A stretch of 64,000 nucleotides of DNA. It comes from Hymenobacter sp. CRA2. GTDB taxonomy: Bacteria; Bacteroidota; Bacteroidia; Cytophagales; Hymenobacteraceae. Position 1 is the stretch's first letter. The number at the start of each line of letters is the position of its first letter. The notes below the pieces were generated by a model. The model was not told where the DNA came from. It made no database searches and was given only the letters and a program-made list of their open reading frames with translations. Shown one piece after another: positions 41,856-50,096 of the stretch. Location: positions 248,001 to 312,000 of the forward strand of contig NZ_MVBC01000004.1 of assembly GCF_002007105.1 (NCBI RefSeq), written 5' to 3'. The position numbers were made by a program, and so were the translations under genes.

Positions 41856-42706
41856 GCCTTGGCGGACCGGTGCCGCAGCAGCCAGCGCAGTAGCCAGCTT
41901 GCTCCCCCGAGGTTGGCCAGCAGGGCCGCGTACAGCCAGAAGCTGGTTTTGCCCCCGGTCCAAATGATGAGTAGCAGGGCCGGCGCGGGCGCATCCAGGT
42001 CGGCCCACACCACGACGGCGAACAGTAGCGGTAGCAGGGCCGACACCAGGTTGAGCAGCAGTACGGCCGCCAGACTGCGCCGGGCCCAGCGCCAGCCCAC
42101 CGGCCCTTGCGTTAGGGCGTGAAGCCGCAGGCCGAGCACGATAATCAGCACCGTGTTGAGCCCCAGCCCCAGCACGGCGGTGCACACGTGGCTGACCAGC
42201 AGGGCGTGGGCTACTTGGCGCGGCCAGCCAAATAGCTGCACCGGCCGGTCCGCGGGCGGGTCGGCCGGGATGAGGATGCGGTAGAGCCGCCAGAGCACGA
42301 AGGGCCAGGCCAGCAGTAGCGGCAGGTAATAAAAGTGCCCCAGCGCATGCTCAATAACGATAACCGCCTTTCCCCAGGTGCTTTGGCCCTCGGCGAGGTC
42401 CTCCCAGGGGCGGCCGAAGTCCAGGAGCAGGTGCGCCGCCAGCCAGGCCAAGCCCAACTCGACCATCAGCGTGAGTACCCAGATAAGGCCGGCCGTCGAT
42501 GCAGTAACCTGGGCCTTGAACAGACGCAGGTGCAGCGCCATCATGCCCACGCCCAGCAGCACCAAGGGCAAGCCCAACGGGTTGAATGCCAGCAGCCCCA
42601 GCCCGAACAGAGCAGTTGCCAGCAGGTTGCGCACCAGCAGCACGGCGGCCAGCGTGTGCCCCGGCGGCGTCGCCGCGGCGGGCTCCCGGTAGCGGTCCAG
42701 GCTCAT
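41852..42706 (-). CDS. Hypothetical multi-pass membrane protein coupled to the VWA gene
   Basis: 284 residues with about seven hydrophobic helices: paired helices at residues 20-60, 75-95, 115-150, 165-205 and 225-280. No family recognised. Its ATG overlaps the VWA gene's stop (ATGA), so it is translationally coupled to a MIDAS-containing VWA protein, suggesting a membrane partner for it. Gene order VWA then membrane protein on the minus strand. Confidence 0.6.
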   Translation of the reverse strand: MSLDRYREPAAATPPGHTLAAVLLVRNLLATALFGLGLLAFNPLGLPLVLLGVGMMALHLRLFKAQVTASTAGLIWVLTLMVELGLAWLAAHLLLDFGRPWEDLAEGQSTWGKAVIVIEHALGHFYYLPLLLAWPFVLWRLYRILIPADPPADRPVQLFGWPRQVAHALLVSHVCTAVLGLGLNTVLIIVLGLRLHALTQGPVGWRWARRSLAAVLLLNLVSALLPLLFAVVVWADLDAPAPALLLIIWTGGKTSFWLYAALLANLGGASWLLRWLLRHRSAKA

Positions 42707-43827
42707 GCCTTGACGACGGCAGTTACATCCTGCCCCTGAATGGCCGCAGCCATCAAGGCTGGAAACTTATCCGGGGTGCAAGCGAAGGACGGGATGCCCA
42801 GCGCCGCCAGCTTTTCGGCCACCGAGCGGTCAAAGCTCGGGGCGCCTTCGTCGCTGAGGGCCAATAGCACCACCACCGTCACGCCGGCGGCCTGCAGCTC
42901 GGCGGCGCGCTTGAGCAGGCCGGCCGGGCTGCCGCCCTCGTACAGGTCGCTGATAAGCACCAAAATGGTGTCGGTGGGGCGGGTGATGAGCTGCTGGCAG
43001 TAGCCCAGGGCCAGGTTGATATCGGTGCCGCCGCCGAGCTGCACGCCGAAGAGTAAGTCCACCGGGTCCTGCAACTCCTCGGTGAGGTTGGCCACCGCGG
43101 TATCGAACACCACCATGTGGGTGCGCACGGCTTTGATGGAGGCCAGCACCGCCCCGAACACGCCCGCGTACACCATCGAGGCCGCCATGGAACCGCTCTG
43201 GTCCAGGCACAGCACGATTTCCTTCAGCGCCTGCCCGCGCTTGCCGTAGCCGATGAGCCGCTCGGGCACGATGGTGCGCTGGGCCGGCTGGTAATGCTTG
43301 AGGTTGGCGCGGATCGTAGCCGCCCAGTTGATTTCGCGGTAGCGCGGGCGCGGGTTGCGTACGGCCCGGCTCAGGGCGCCCTGCACGGCCTGCCGCAGCG
43401 GGTTCGAGAGGTGCTGCTCCAGCTCGCGCACCACGCGCTGCACCACTTCGCGGGCCGTGTGCCGGGCCTTGGCGGGCATCACCCGCCCCAAAGACATCAG
43501 TAGGCCCACCAGGTGCACATCGGGCTGCACCGAGCGCAGGATTTCGGGCTCCAGCAGCAGCTGGTTCAGGCCCAGCCGCTCCATGGCGTCTTTCTGCATC
43601 ACGGCCACCACGGAGGTGGGGAAGTAGGTGCGGATGTCGCCTAGCCAGCGCGCCACCCGCGGCGAGGAGCTGCCCAGCCCGCCGCGGCGGCCCTCCGCGT
43701 TTTGTTCGTAGAGTTCGGTCAGCACCTGGTCCATGGCGCCGTAGTCGGGCGGCATCGGCACGGCGTTGGCCTCGTCGGCCGACGAGCCCAGAACCAGTTT
43801 CCAGCGGGCGGCATTGGCATTGCTCAT
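42703..43827 (-). CDS. VWA (MIDAS) domain protein of the MoxR-associated type
   Basis: 374 residues. The N-terminal ~180 residues are helical, and the C-terminal von Willebrand factor A domain has a complete MIDAS: DQSGSM (DxSxS), Thr in GGTDIN and Asp in ISDLYEGG. This is the CoxE-like/MoxR-partner class of bacterial VWA proteins. Its usual partners, MoxR and DUF5682, are 12-20 kb away in the same orientation, separated by unrelated genes. Confidence 0.85.
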   Translation of the reverse strand: MSNANAARWKLVLGSSADEANAVPMPPDYGAMDQVLTELYEQNAEGRRGGLGSSSPRVARWLGDIRTYFPTSVVAVMQKDAMERLGLNQLLLEPEILRSVQPDVHLVGLLMSLGRVMPAKARHTAREVVQRVVRELEQHLSNPLRQAVQGALSRAVRNPRPRYREINWAATIRANLKHYQPAQRTIVPERLIGYGKRGQALKEIVLCLDQSGSMAASMVYAGVFGAVLASIKAVRTHMVVFDTAVANLTEELQDPVDLLFGVQLGGGTDINLALGYCQQLITRPTDTILVLISDLYEGGSPAGLLKRAAELQAAGVTVVVLLALSDEGAPSFDRSVAEKLAALGIPSFACTPDKFPALMAAAIQGQDVTAVVKA

Positions 43828-43858
43828 GGGCGAAAGATAGGGCGGTCGGGCCAGCAGG

Positions 43859-46099
43859 CTAGGCCGGCAGCGTGACGATGAATTCGGTGTAGACGCCCGG
43901 CTGGGTATCGATGCGCAGCCCGCCGCCGTGGCCTTTCGTGACGATGTCGTGGCTCAAGGACAGGCCCAGGCCGGTGCCTTCGCCCACGGGCTTGGTAGTG
44001 AAGAAGGGCTCGAACACGTGGGGCAGCACGTCGGCCGCAATGCCCGGGCCGTTGTCGCGCACCCGGATTTCGACGGCCTGGGGAAGCTGCCGCGTGCTGA
44101 CCTGCACGGTGGGCTGGTAGCCCGGCCCGGCAGTTTGCTGGCGCCGGTGCACGGCGTAGAAGGCATTGGTGAGCAGGTTCAGCAGCACCCGGCCCAGGTC
44201 CTGCGGCACTAGGTTCACGGGGGCCAGCGCCGGGTCGAGGTCGAGCTGCATGGCAGCCTGCAGGTCGGGGTGCTGGGCGTGCTGATCTTCGTAGGCCAGG
44301 CGCAGGTGCTCGGTCACCAGCGCGTTCAGGTCGGTGGCCTGGCGGGTGTTGGTGCCGGAGCGGGAGTGCTCCAGCATGTCGCGGATGATGGAGGAGGCCC
44401 GCAGACCGTGCTGGCTGATTTCCTGCAGGTTTTGCTTGAGGCCAGCCAGGATTTCGTGCTGCAGCTCGCCGGAGTTGCGGTGGTTTTCCATGCCGTCGAC
44501 CATATGGGTGCTCACCTCGGCAAAGCGCTTCATGAAGTTCAGCGGGTTCTGCAGCTCGTGCGCAATGCCGGCCGATACCTCCCCCACAAAAGCCCATTTT
44601 TCGGCCGCAATCAGCTCTTTCTGGGTTTGGCGCAGCTGGGCCAGGGTGCGCCGGTTCAGCTGCAGCTGGCGGTAGAGCACCACGCCCAAGCCCGACACCA
44701 CGGCCGCCGTGAGCACGGCAATGATGAGCAGGATGGTGCGCTGACGCAGGCGCAGGGCCTGCACGGCCTGGGTCTGGCGCATATTGGTCAGCTGCGCGTT
44801 GTGCTGCCGCTCGGTTCGCTCGCCTTCGTACTGAGCGATGTTGTAGGCGTTGCGGGCCGTGTTGAGCGAGTCGGTGATGGCGAAGTAGGCCTTGGTGTAG
44901 CGCAGCACCTTTTCCGGCTCGTGCTGCTTGTTGTAGAGCTGAATCAGCTCCCGCAAAATGGGGGGGCGCAGCAGGTGCAGGTTGCCGGAAGTGGCCTTGT
45001 GCAGCGCCTGCAGCAGGCGGGCTTCGGCGCGGTCGTAGTCGCCAATGGCCTCGTAGTACTGGGCCCAGGTCACATCGAGCGGAAACAGGCCCAGGCGCCC
45101 CGAAATGGTCAGGTGCAGCGAGTCGGCCAGGCTTTGGGCACGCTCCAGCAGGGGGCGCACCTGCTCCGGGTGCCGCTGCACCAGCAGCGAGCTTTTGAGC
45201 ACCAGCCCGTAGGCCGTGCCCATCTGCCGGATCAGCGGGTCGTGCTGGGCAAAGTACAGGGCCTGGTCGGCGTAGGCCAGCGCCTCTTCGTAGCGGCCGG
45301 TTTCGCCGTACACGCGGGCCAGGCCCTGCAGCGTGTAGTAGCGGCGCATGTCCTTGAACTGGTACCGCTCCACCAGCCGCAGGGCCCGGCGGAAGTACTC
45401 CTCGGCCTTGCGCATGTTGCCCCATTCGGCATAGGCCGAGCCCGTCACCATGATTTCGGTGATGTAGTAGCTGCGTTCGTACTGCCGGAACGCGTCGACG
45501 GCGTGCAGGTAGTGGCTGATGGCCTGGTTGAAGTCGCCGCGGTGGCGAAAGGAGCCGGCCAGCACCAGGTAGCAGGCGGCTTCGTTCTGAATCGGGCCGT
45601 TGAGCCGGTAGTAGTTCAGCTTGTTCTGCACGTACTCGAAGCGGCCTTTGTCGTCCTTAAGCAGGTTGTACACCGGCGCCAGGTCGATGAGCAGGCGCGG
45701 AATCGGGCGGCGCGACTCGTCGAACAGGGCAATGGCCCGGTGCAGGGCACCCAGGGTGGCCCGATGGTCGCGGCCTTCCAGCCAATGAGCTACTCCGTCG
45801 CGCAGGGCCTGGTAGGGGCGAGCGTCGGCCAGCAGGTGCGTGCGGTTGTCGATGATTAGCAGCTCGTCGAGCAACGGCAGGGCTTGCTCACGGCGCAGAG
45901 CGTCGGTCAGCTCGGTCAGGTCCACCAGGTGCTGCAGGGTGCGCAGGCGGGCCGTGTCGGCTTGCTGCGCGGGCTGCCGCAGCGTAGCGCGCAAGGAATC
46001 GTAGTTCGCATCCCAGTAGCGCACCTGTGCCCGCAGCGCCGGAGCGCTAAATAGCAGGACAAGCAGCAGGCAGAAGAAGCGAAGGGAAACGATGCGCAC
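43859..46099 (-). CDS. Membrane sensor histidine kinase with periplasmic TPR region
   Basis: 746 residues from a GTG start. A signal-like N-terminus (to ~residue 24), then ~400 residues of TPR-like helical repeats (e.g. [32 protein letters not shown]), a membrane helix at ~455-477, a linker coil, and a HATPase core: H-box [11 protein letters not shown] with phosphoacceptor near residue 513, N-box [13 protein letters not shown]1 DNGPGI and G2 [11 protein letters not shown]. Orphan: no response regulator adjacent. TPR signals probably come from the periplasm. Confidence 0.9.
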   Translation of the reverse strand: MRIVSLRFFCLLLVLLFSAPALRAQVRYWDANYDSLRATLRQPAQQADTARLRTLQHLVDLTELTDALRREQALPLLDELLIIDNRTHLLADARPYQALRDGVAHWLEGRDHRATLGALHRAIALFDESRRPIPRLLIDLAPVYNLLKDDKGRFEYVQNKLNYYRLNGPIQNEAACYLVLAGSFRHRGDFNQAISHYLHAVDAFRQYERSYYITEIMVTGSAYAEWGNMRKAEEYFRRALRLVERYQFKDMRRYYTLQGLARVYGETGRYEEALAYADQALYFAQHDPLIRQMGTAYGLVLKSSLLVQRHPEQVRPLLERAQSLADSLHLTISGRLGLFPLDVTWAQYYEAIGDYDRAEARLLQALHKATSGNLHLLRPPILRELIQLYNKQHEPEKVLRYTKAYFAITDSLNTARNAYNIAQYEGERTERQHNAQLTNMRQTQAVQALRLRQRTILLIIAVLTAAVVSGLGVVLYRQLQLNRRTLAQLRQTQKELIAAEKWAFVGEVSAGIAHELQNPLNFMKRFAEVSTHMVDGMENHRNSGELQHEILAGLKQNLQEISQHGLRASSIIRDMLEHSRSGTNTRQATDLNALVTEHLRLAYEDQHAQHPDLQAAMQLDLDPALAPVNLVPQDLGRVLLNLLTNAFYAVHRRQQTAGPGYQPTVQVSTRQLPQAVEIRVRDNGPGIAADVLPHVFEPFFTTKPVGEGTGLGLSLSHDIVTKGHGGGLRIDTQPGVYTEFIVTLPA

Positions 46100-46320
46100 G
46101 AAACGTGGGGGAGAAGATGGAGAGGCTGCCTAGCCTGGCAGTAGGCATGCAGCGCAATGGGGCAAGGTCAAAAATAGAGGAATCTGGTTAGCTGCCCCCA
46201 TTGACGTCAACTCGGCAGGTAATAGGGGCGGTTTCCTCGTGCATACCGCCAGGGCAAGTAGGAGCGGCTGTGGTTTGTTATCAGCTAGTTGTCAGCTGGA
46301 TAATTGCCTGTGTGGCGATG

Positions 46321-47505
46321 CTAGCTCGTGAGCTGCGTCCAGAGCACCGAGCCGCTGAGCCAGGTCATGATGAGCACCACGGCCGCCCCGAACACGGCCA
46401 GCCACCGCGGGTGCCGGTACGCGCCGACGACCTGGGGCCGGTACGCGGCCACCAGCAAGGTGCCCAGCGTGAGCGGCAAAATGAAGCCGTTCAGCGCGCC
46501 GGCCCACACCAGCAGCTGTACAGGCTTGCCCACGGTCACGAAAACCAGCGTCGACAGGACGATGAAGCCGATAATCCAGCGGTTTTCCTGCCCCGCCACC
46601 CGCGGCAGCATGGACTTCAGAAACGACACGGAGGTGTAGGCCGAGCCGATGATGGACGTAATGGCCGCCGCAAACATCACTACCCCGAACAGCTTGTAGC
46701 CCAACTGCCCGGCGGCCTGCTGGAACACCGAAGCGGGCGGGTTGTCGGCTCCGATGGGCAGGCCCTGGCTGACGACGCCTAGCGTAGCCAGGAACAGTAG
46801 CACCCGAATCAGCGAGGCCACCGACACGCCCATCACGGCGCTTTGCGTGACCTGCGGCAGCGCCGCCAGGCCGCGTACGCCCGCGTCGAGCAGGCGGTGC
46901 CCGCCCGAAAAAGTGATGTAGCCGCCCACCGTGCCGCCCACCAGCGTGATGATGGACACCAGATCGATGCGCGTGGGCGCTACCGTGCGCAGGGCCGCCT
47001 CGGCCACCGGCGCGCCGGTAGTAGCCGCCACGTACACGATGATGAGAATCATCACCAGGCCCATGAGCTGGGCAAAGCGGTCCATGAGGCGGCCGGCTTC
47101 GCGCACCAGGAAAATGCCCACCGACGCGGCCGCGGCCAGCACCGCGCACCACGCCACGGGCAGCCCCGTGAGCACCTGCAGGCCCAGGCCGGCGCCGGCC
47201 ACGTTACCGATGTTGAAGGCCAGGCCGCCAAGCACAATCAGCACCGAAATCAGCGTGCCCAGGCCCGGCAGCACGCGGTCGGCAATGTCGGGCGCGCGCA
47301 GCTCCGACACGGCAATGACGCGCCAGATGGTCAGCTGCACGCCAATGTCGATGAGCACCGAGGTGAGGATGACGAAGCCAAAGCTGGCGCCGAGCGACTG
47401 GGTGAAGACGGTGGTTTGTGTCAAAAAGCCCGGCCCGATAGCCGAGGTAGCCATCAGAAAGGCCGCGCCCACGAGCACGCTCCAACGGTTTTCGGGGCGG
47501 CTCAT
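46321..47505 (-). CDS. Nramp-family transporter without metal-binding motif, pxp operon
   Basis: 394 residues, ~11 membrane helices. The helix-1 DPGN motif that binds divalent metals reads GPGF here ([11 protein letters not shown]), and the helix-6 MPH motif is absent; [14 protein letters not shown] stands at that place. So metal transport is unlikely. It is the last gene of pxpB-pxpC-pxpA, overlapping pxpA by 4 bases, the same linkage as ycsG with ycsF in Bacillus. Probably carries 5-oxoproline or a related acid. Confidence 0.75.
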   Translation of the reverse strand: MSRPENRWSVLVGAAFLMATSAIGPGFLTQTTVFTQSLGASFGFVILTSVLIDIGVQLTIWRVIAVSELRAPDIADRVLPGLGTLISVLIVLGGLAFNIGNVAGAGLGLQVLTGLPVAWCAVLAAAASVGIFLVREAGRLMDRFAQLMGLVMILIIVYVAATTGAPVAEAALRTVAPTRIDLVSIITLVGGTVGGYITFSGGHRLLDAGVRGLAALPQVTQSAVMGVSVASLIRVLLFLATLGVVSQGLPIGADNPPASVFQQAAGQLGYKLFGVVMFAAAITSIIGSAYTSVSFLKSMLPRVAGQENRWIIGFIVLSTLVFVTVGKPVQLLVWAGALNGFILPLTLGTLLVAAYRPQVVGAYRHPRWLAVFGAAVVLIMTWLSGSVLWTQLTS

Positions 47506-48284
47506 GGGGCCGACGGGTAAGGGTCGGCCTGCACCGCTATGCCTTCCTGGCGCAGCGTCTGGCGGATCTGTTGGGCAAAGGCGAGGGCGTGGGGCCCGTC
47601 GCCGTGGATGCAGACGGTATCGGCCTGAATGGCCACATCCTCCCCCGACTGCGCCCGCACGCGGCCCTCGCGTATCATGCGCACCACTTGGGCAATGGCC
47701 GTAGCGGCATCCGCAATGAGGGCGCCGGGCTGGCGGCGCGGCGTGAGCGTGCCGTCGGGCAGGTACGTGCGGTCGGCAAAAACCTCGTGGGCGGTGCGCA
47801 GGCCGAGCTTTTGCCCGGCCGTGATGAGCGCGCTGCCGGCTAGTCCGTAGAGGCAGGCCTCGGGCTGCACGCGGTACACGGCTTCGGTAATGGCCTCGGC
47901 CAGCTGGGGGTTGACAGCGGCCATGTTGTAGAGCGCGCCGTGGGGCTTGACGTGGTGCAACGTGCCGCCCTCGGCCCGCACGAAGCCAAGCAGGGCGCCG
48001 AGCTGGTACACCACCATGTCGTAAGCCTCTTCGGGCGAAACGGCCATGTCGCGGCGGCCGAAACCGACGAGGTCGGGCAGGCCCGGGTGGGCCCCGATGG
48101 CCACGCCGTGCTGCAGAGCCAGGCGCACGGTGCGTTTCATCACGGCCGGGTCGCCGGCGTGGTAGCCGCAGGCGATGTTGGCGGAAGTCACGTAGGGCAG
48201 AATGGCTTTGTCGTGGCCCAGGTTATAGGCGCCGAAGCTTTCCCCCATGTCGCAGTTTAGGTCGACGCGGTACGATTGGGTCAT
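47502..48284 (-). CDS. pxpA: 5-oxoprolinase subunit A (LamB/YcsF family)
   Basis: 260 residues. [12 protein letters not shown] is the family start, with later [22 protein letters not shown] and CIHGDGP segments of the TIM-barrel-like fold. With PxpB and PxpC it forms the ATP-dependent 5-oxoprolinase that converts 5-oxoproline to glutamate. Its start lies 3 bases from the pxpC stop; the transporter overlaps its 3' end. Confidence 0.95.
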   Translation of the reverse strand: MTQSYRVDLNCDMGESFGAYNLGHDKAILPYVTSANIACGYHAGDPAVMKRTVRLALQHGVAIGAHPGLPDLVGFGRRDMAVSPEEAYDMVVYQLGALLGFVRAEGGTLHHVKPHGALYNMAAVNPQLAEAITEAVYRVQPEACLYGLAGSALITAGQKLGLRTAHEVFADRTYLPDGTLTPRRQPGALIADAATAIAQVVRMIREGRVRAQSGEDVAIQADTVCIHGDGPHALAFAQQIRQTLRQEGIAVQADPYPSAP

Positions 48285-48287
48285 GCG

Positions 48288-49298
48288 TTACAGGTAAACC
48301 AGGGCTAGGCCCCGGCGAAGTTGCTGAAGGTGAGTTTGCTGCTGGCGGTACGCCGCCTGGGCCTCGGCCAAAGTGACGGGCGCAAACCTAAGCGCCTGGC
48401 CCGGCTCCGCCTGCACCAGCTGGCTGACATCGGCGGAAATAACCTGGGCGATGCGCGGGTAGCCGCCGGTGGTCTGGTGGTCGGCCAGCAGCACGACGGG
48501 CTGCCCACCCGGCGGCACCTGCACCGTGCCGAAGGCCACGGCACTGGACAGCAATTCGCGCGGCTCCGGGCGCGTCAGCGGCGGGCCGAGCAGGCGGGCC
48601 CCCATGCGGTCGGCCTGCGGGCTCATGGTGAAGGGCTGCTGCCAGAGGGCGGCGCGGCTGGCGGCATCGAACTGCTCGAACTCAGGCCCCGGCAGCGCCC
48701 GCACGGTAACCGCGCCGGCCCTGCCCGTGTAGCGCAGCTCAGGCGCTGGCCACCACGTGGCGGCGGCCCAGCGCCGCAGGCTACAACGGGCCATAAGCTG
48801 CTGATGCACACGCATGATAGCCGCCGGCAAACCGCCGATGGGCAGTGTATCATTCGACCGCAGTGCGCGGCCCTGCCAACCGCCCAGCCCGGCACGCAGG
48901 TAGGTGGCGCGGGCGCCGAGCACCGCGGGCACGGCCACGCCGCCGGCCACCGCCAGATAGCCCCAATGCCCCGAACCGCTGGCAGTACCAAACGCTAGCT
49001 CGCAGCCCGCCGCCACGGCAATGACGCGTCCTTGTGGTGCGGGCTGGCCGTCTAGGGTCGGGCGAAAGTCGGCGCCGTTCAGGGCCAGGAGCGTATCGGC
49101 TTCGAAGCGGAGCTGCGGGCCGGGACCGGTAAATTCCAGGCCGGCGGCGGTTTCCTCGTTGCCCACCAGCAGGTTGGCCACGCGCAGTGCCACGGCATCC
49201 ATGGCCCCGCCCACCACCACGCCGCTGCGGCGGTAGCCGGGGCGCCCGAGGTCTTGCACGGTGGTCAGCAGCCCCGGCTTGCGTACGTTAAGGCTCAT
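48288..49298 (-). CDS. pxpC: 5-oxoprolinase subunit C (biotin-dependent carboxyltransferase family, KipA-like)
   Basis: 336 residues. Characteristic LTTVQDLGRPGYRRSG opening, LGARATYLRAGLGGW, and DRMGARLLGPP later. The annotation name is historical: it acts with PxpB in 5-oxoproline activation rather than urea carboxylation. Overlaps pxpB by 4 bases and precedes pxpA directly. Confidence 0.93.
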   Translation of the reverse strand: MSLNVRKPGLLTTVQDLGRPGYRRSGVVVGGAMDAVALRVANLLVGNEETAAGLEFTGPGPQLRFEADTLLALNGADFRPTLDGQPAPQGRVIAVAAGCELAFGTASGSGHWGYLAVAGGVAVPAVLGARATYLRAGLGGWQGRALRSNDTLPIGGLPAAIMRVHQQLMARCSLRRWAAATWWPAPELRYTGRAGAVTVRALPGPEFEQFDAASRAALWQQPFTMSPQADRMGARLLGPPLTRPEPRELLSSAVAFGTVQVPPGGQPVVLLADHQTTGGYPRIAQVISADVSQLVQAEPGQALRFAPVTLAEAQAAYRQQQTHLQQLRRGLALVYL

Positions 49299-50035
49299 GG
49301 CGTCGCAAGCTGGTCAAACTCGGCAGCCGAAATGGGCACGAAGCGCAGCCGCTGGCCCGCGTGCAGCAGGCTGGGCTCGGCATCGCCGGGCCGGAACAGG
49401 CGCAACGGGGTGCGCCCGATGAGCTGCCAGCCGCCGGGCGTAGGCAGCGAGTAAATGCCCGTTTGGGGCCCTGCAATACCCACGGAGCCAGCGGGTACCA
49501 AAGGGCGCGGCTGGGCCTTGCGGGGCGTGGCCAGGCGCGTATCGAGGCCGCCGAGGTAGGGGAAGCCGGGCGCAAAGCCAATCATGTACACCAGGTAGTC
49601 GGGGGCCGCGTGCAGGGATATTACTTCGGCTGGGCTCAGGCCGGTGTGGCGCGCTACCTCGTCCAGGTCGGGGCCAAACTTGCCGCCGTAGCACACGGGC
49701 ACTTCCACTGGCGGTGCCGCGTGTTGGGTGGCGAGAGGCGCCAACTCAGGCAGCAGCAGCTGCTGCACGTGCTCAACGACGGCGGCGTACGGGTCGGGGT
49801 AGCCGGCCTGGTACAGCAGCCACGGGTCAAAGAACACGGTGAGCGTGGTGAAGGCCGGCACGTACTCCACCAGGCCCGGCAGCGGGTACGCCTCCAGCGC
49901 GGCGTCCAGCGCCTGAATGCGGGCGTGCGTTTCGGGGCTGATAACGTCGCCGCACTCCAGCACCACGGCCGCGTCGCCGAGCGGGTAAAGCCGCCACGGG
50001 GCGGGCAGGACGGGCGCGGCGAAGGGTGGGAGCAT
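49295..50035 (-). CDS. pxpB: 5-oxoprolinase subunit B (KipI-like)
   Basis: 246 residues from the ATG at 50033-50035. LGDAAVVLECG near the N-terminus and the APGFPYLGGLD, PRPLVPAGSVGIAG and LIGRTPL segments are diagnostic of PxpB/KipI. First gene of the operon pxpB-pxpC-pxpA-transporter. An in-frame extension to 50182 runs into the divergent M1 peptidase's region and is rejected. Confidence 0.93.
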   Translation of the reverse strand: MLPPFAAPVLPAPWRLYPLGDAAVVLECGDVISPETHARIQALDAALEAYPLPGLVEYVPAFTTLTVFFDPWLLYQAGYPDPYAAVVEHVQQLLLPELAPLATQHAAPPVEVPVCYGGKFGPDLDEVARHTGLSPAEVISLHAAPDYLVYMIGFAPGFPYLGGLDTRLATPRKAQPRPLVPAGSVGIAGPQTGIYSLPTPGGWQLIGRTPLRLFRPGDAEPSLLHAGQRLRFVPISAAEFDQLATP

Positions 50036-50096
50036 GAGCGGAATGCGGTTACTTTGGCAGACGGAGGCAGGCATCAGCCGACCCCAAAAGACGAGC

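Noticed and set aside
46100-46320. Gene or RNA in the 220-base gap before the sensor kinase
   Set aside because: No start-supported frame, hairpin terminator or RNA signature seen; short inverted patches (TCAGCTAG...TCAGCTGG) look incidental.
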